Shown here one piece after another: positions 62,154 through 64,000 of a stretch of 64,000 bases of DNA (positions are counted from its first letter, which is position 1; each line of letters begins with the position of its first letter). This stretch comes from Xaviernesmea oryzae. GTDB lineage: Bacteria; Pseudomonadota; Alphaproteobacteria; Rhizobiales; Rhizobiaceae. A program made the translations under genes and the position numbers. The stretch is from positions 222,193-286,192 of the forward strand of contig NZ_FOAM01000007.1 of assembly GCF_900109605.1 (NCBI RefSeq). The letters are read 5' to 3'. The notes beneath the pieces were generated by a model. That model ran no database searches, had not been told where the DNA came from, and worked only from the letters and a program-made list of their open reading frames with translations.

Positions 62154-63398
62154 ATGAAGACGATTCCGCAGTATAATTGGTCCGGCAGCTTCCATTACGG
62201 CTTTCGAGACTGGCACGTTCCGGCCTCGATAGAGGCGCTGCAGGAGCTGGTGGCAAAAGCGCCGCGCATCAAGGTGCTGGGCTCGCGCCATTCCTTCAAC
62301 GGCATTGCCGATGGCGAAGTCGGGCTGTCGCTCAGCGCCCTGCCGCTTGATCTGGAGGTTGCGGCCGATGGCCGGAGCGTGACCATCGCCGCCCATGCCA
62401 CCTATGGCCAGTTGGCCCAGCTTCTCGCTGAAAAGGGGCTGGCACTGCACAATCTCGCCTCGCTGCCGCACATCTCGATCGCCGGTGCCATCGCAACCGC
62501 CACACATGGGTCGGGTCGCCGGCAGGGCAATCTGGCCACGGCGGTCGCCGGACTGGAGATCCTGCAGGCCGATGGGCAACTGCTGCGCTTCCGGCGCGGT
62601 GAGCCGGATTTCGAGGGCGCCGTGGTCCATCTCGGCGCGCTCGGCATTCTCACGCGGGTGACGCTCGAAACCGAACCGGCCTATTCCGTCGCCCAGTCTG
62701 TCTATGAAGGGCTGTCCTGGCAGCGGATCTTCAGCGATTTCGACGCCATCATGGACACAGGCTACAGCGTCAGCATCTTCACCGATTGGGACGATCTGGG
62801 TGGCCGGATCTGGGTGAAGCGTCGGGTCCCGGCCGGGGATTTTCCCGACGAGATCGCCGGCGCGCGGCGCGTGCAGGGTAAGCGCCATGTGTTGACCGGG
62901 CTCGATCCGGCCAACACCACCGAGCAGGAAGGCCTGCCCGGCCTCTGGTCAGACCGGCTGCCGCATTTCAAGATGGGATTCTTGCCGAGCAGCGGCGAGG
63001 AGATCCAGTCCGAATTCCACATCCCTCGCCAGCATGGCGTTGCCGCCATCGAGGCGCTCGCGGGCATCAGAGCCGAGTTCGCGCATCTCGCTTATACCAG
63101 CGAGTTTCGAACCGTTGCCGCCGACCTACTCTGGCTCAGTCCGCAGTTCGAACAGGATACCGTCTCGATCCATTTCACCTGGCATCGGCGGCCACAGGAG
63201 GTTGCCGAGGCGGTGCGCCGGGTGGAGGCGGCTCTCTCCCCATTCGTCCCGCGCCCGCATTGGGGCAAGGTCTTTACCGAGGGTCGGTTTGAGGCACTCT
63301 ATCCGAAACTGCCGGCGTTCCGCGCCTTGCGCGAGAGGCTGGACCCGCAGGGCAAGTTCTTCAATGCCTGGCTGGAGCGGCATATCCTCGATGCGTGA
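62154..63398 (+). CDS. FAD-dependent alditol/xylitol oxidase-like protein
   Basis: A 414-residue flavoprotein of the vanillyl-alcohol oxidase fold. The flavin-binding motif 'GSRHSFNGIAD' (43-53) places His46 at the position where alditol oxidases bind FAD covalently. The C-terminal 'RPHWGKVFT' and 'YPKLPAFRALRERLDPQGKFFNAWLERH' are family marks. Related oxidases convert xylitol, sorbitol or aldonic acids to aldehydes with production of hydrogen peroxide. It is preceded by GGGGAAAG and lies 149 bases after the desaturase gene. Not evidently in an operon with the gluconate genes, although both deal with sugar alcohols/acids. Confidence 0.92.
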   Translation: MKTIPQYNWSGSFHYGFRDWHVPASIEALQELVAKAPRIKVLGSRHSFNGIADGEVGLSLSALPLDLEVAADGRSVTIAAHATYGQLAQLLAEKGLALHNLASLPHISIAGAIATATHGSGRRQGNLATAVAGLEILQADGQLLRFRRGEPDFEGAVVHLGALGILTRVTLETEPAYSVAQSVYEGLSWQRIFSDFDAIMDTGYSVSIFTDWDDLGGRIWVKRRVPAGDFPDEIAGARRVQGKRHVLTGLDPANTTEQEGLPGLWSDRLPHFKMGFLPSSGEEIQSEFHIPRQHGVAAIEALAGIRAEFAHLAYTSEFRTVAADLLWLSPQFEQDTVSIHFTWHRRPQEVAEAVRRVEAALSPFVPRPHWGKVFTEGRFEALYPKLPAFRALRERLDPQGKFFNAWLERHILDA

Positions 63399-63478
63399 GC
63401 CGCCGGGCGTTCACGCGCGGCACATTGGAGCCTGACGCCATTGCTGTGGCGCAGGGGGCGGCATGGTCCAAAATGGAA

Positions 63479-63507
63479 CGGGGGAGAGCCGGTCTGGCTC
63501 TCCCCCG
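63479..63507. terminator. Bidirectional hairpin between the oxidase and cheW-like genes
   Basis: CGGGGGAGAGCC and GGCTCTCCCCCG form a perfect 12-pair stem with a 5-base loop. It lies between converging genes. The minus-strand copy is followed by CCATTTTGG, so it is likely a shared terminator; a long T-run is absent on both strands. Confidence 0.6.
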
Positions 63508-63565
63508 ATGTCGATGCTTCTGTCCGCAATCCTGCGGGCGGGTTCAGATGGCGCTTCGGATCCTC

Positions 63566-64000
63566 TCAGGCAACCGCGCGCTGCGGCGCGGCGGCGGCGG
63601 TGATGGCGGGGGCGCTGTCTGAGAAGAGGCGGGCGAGATCGATGATGATGACGAAATCGCTCGGCCGGCGCACGACGCCGCGGATGTAATCGCAGTTCCA
63701 GGCGGCGCCGATGTCGGGCGCCGTCTCGATGGCATCGTGACGGAAGGGCGTGACCTCGAAGACCTTGTCGGCGACGAGGCCCAGCGCCAGCATCTTGTCG
63801 GCGATGGGGATGTCGAGCACGAGGATGCGGGTGTGGGCGGTGCGCACGGTCTTGTCCATGCCGAGCCGGACGCGCAGATCGATGATCGGCACGCCCTGGC
63901 CGCGCACGTCACGCAGGCCGAGCAGATGCGGCGGCCCATGGGGAATGCGCGAGGGGTCCTCATAATCGAGGATTTCACGCACGACCCCGACCGGCACGGC
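63566..64000 (-). CDS. cheW: Chemotaxis coupling protein CheW (partial, N-terminus outside window)
   Basis: The visible 145 residues lack the N-terminal start, which lies beyond the right edge. The CheW-type fold is clear: 'AVPVGVVREILDY', 'LLGLRDVRGQGVPIIDLRVRLGM', 'ILVLDIPIADKMLALGLVADKVFEVTPFRHDAIETAPDIG' and 'YIRGVVRRPSDFVIIIDLARLFS'. CheW bridges chemoreceptors and CheA. The gene runs toward the converging alditol oxidase gene; its C-terminal tail is Ala-rich. A chemoreceptor occurs at 28432, far away. Confidence 0.9.
   Translation of the reverse strand, partial: AVPVGVVREILDYEDPSRIPHGPPHLLGLRDVRGQGVPIIDLRVRLGMDKTVRTAHTRILVLDIPIADKMLALGLVADKVFEVTPFRHDAIETAPDIGAAWNCDYIRGVVRRPSDFVIIIDLARLFSDSAPAITAAAAPQRAVA

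Overview
This 64 kb window is chromosomal-type DNA from a GC-rich alphaproteobacterium, most likely a member of the Rhizobiaceae (Rhizobium/Agrobacterium and relatives). The evidence is a BcsN lipoprotein beside cellulose synthase, a thiC-thiO-thiS-thiG-thiE-thiD operon behind a TPP riboswitch, a mosaic intergenic palindrome of the RIME type, a small RNA locus with CCUCCUCCC loops, and many solute importers. I saw no rRNA, tRNA, CRISPR array, phage, transposase or replication origin.

Layout. 1-5153 (minus): cellulose synthesis, bcsN-bcsA-bcsB, with bcsB cut by the window edge. 5431-8595 (minus): a small membrane protein, a zinc alcohol/formaldehyde-type dehydrogenase and an HPP-CBS membrane protein. 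8719-16931 (minus): a LysR regulator, a complete five-gene oligopeptide-type ABC importer and an amidase. 17208-24248 (plus): an enoyl reductase-like enzyme, the thiamine operon and an NTF2-like protein. 24340-24500 (plus): a predicted small RNA of four hairpins, each with CCTCCTCCC in its loop; the last hairpin is a terminator. 24552-28310: msrPQ, an SDR and a Tat-exported lysozyme-like protein. 28432-32062 (minus): a chemoreceptor and an extensin-like protein.

32428-43466 is a catabolic island. On the minus strand it has a branched-chain-type binding protein, an aldo/keto reductase, two small uncharacterised proteins, a DadA-like oxidase and an aminotransferase. On the plus strand it has the matching livGFHM-type transporter. 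Two GntR regulators flank or divide it, with palindromic and tandem sites in front of them. The substrate is unknown but is probably an amine or amino-acid derivative.

43553-44453 is a two-gene cassette of unknown function whose second protein has a HEPN-like RxxxxH motif. 44461-45825 is a divergent pair of a tryptophan-dioxygenase-like enzyme and an Lrp regulator. 45886-50336 holds a DUF1275 protein and the gluconate regulon (LacI-type regulator, gluconokinase, GntP permease) with near-identical palindromic operators. 50576-60653 holds a sugar-type ABC importer together with two DszC/SfnB-type flavin monooxygenases, a flavin reductase and a signal-less PhnD-like protein; I read this as a scavenging system for an organosulfur (or similar) compound. 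60961-63398 holds a fatty acid desaturase-like protein and an alditol oxidase-like flavoprotein. The window ends inside a cheW-like gene.

The most interesting items are the four-hairpin anti-Shine-Dalgarno RNA, the organosulfur-type import/monooxygenase locus, the GntR-liv catabolic island, and the HEPN cassette. All calls come from reading the sequence by eye; no database search was run.
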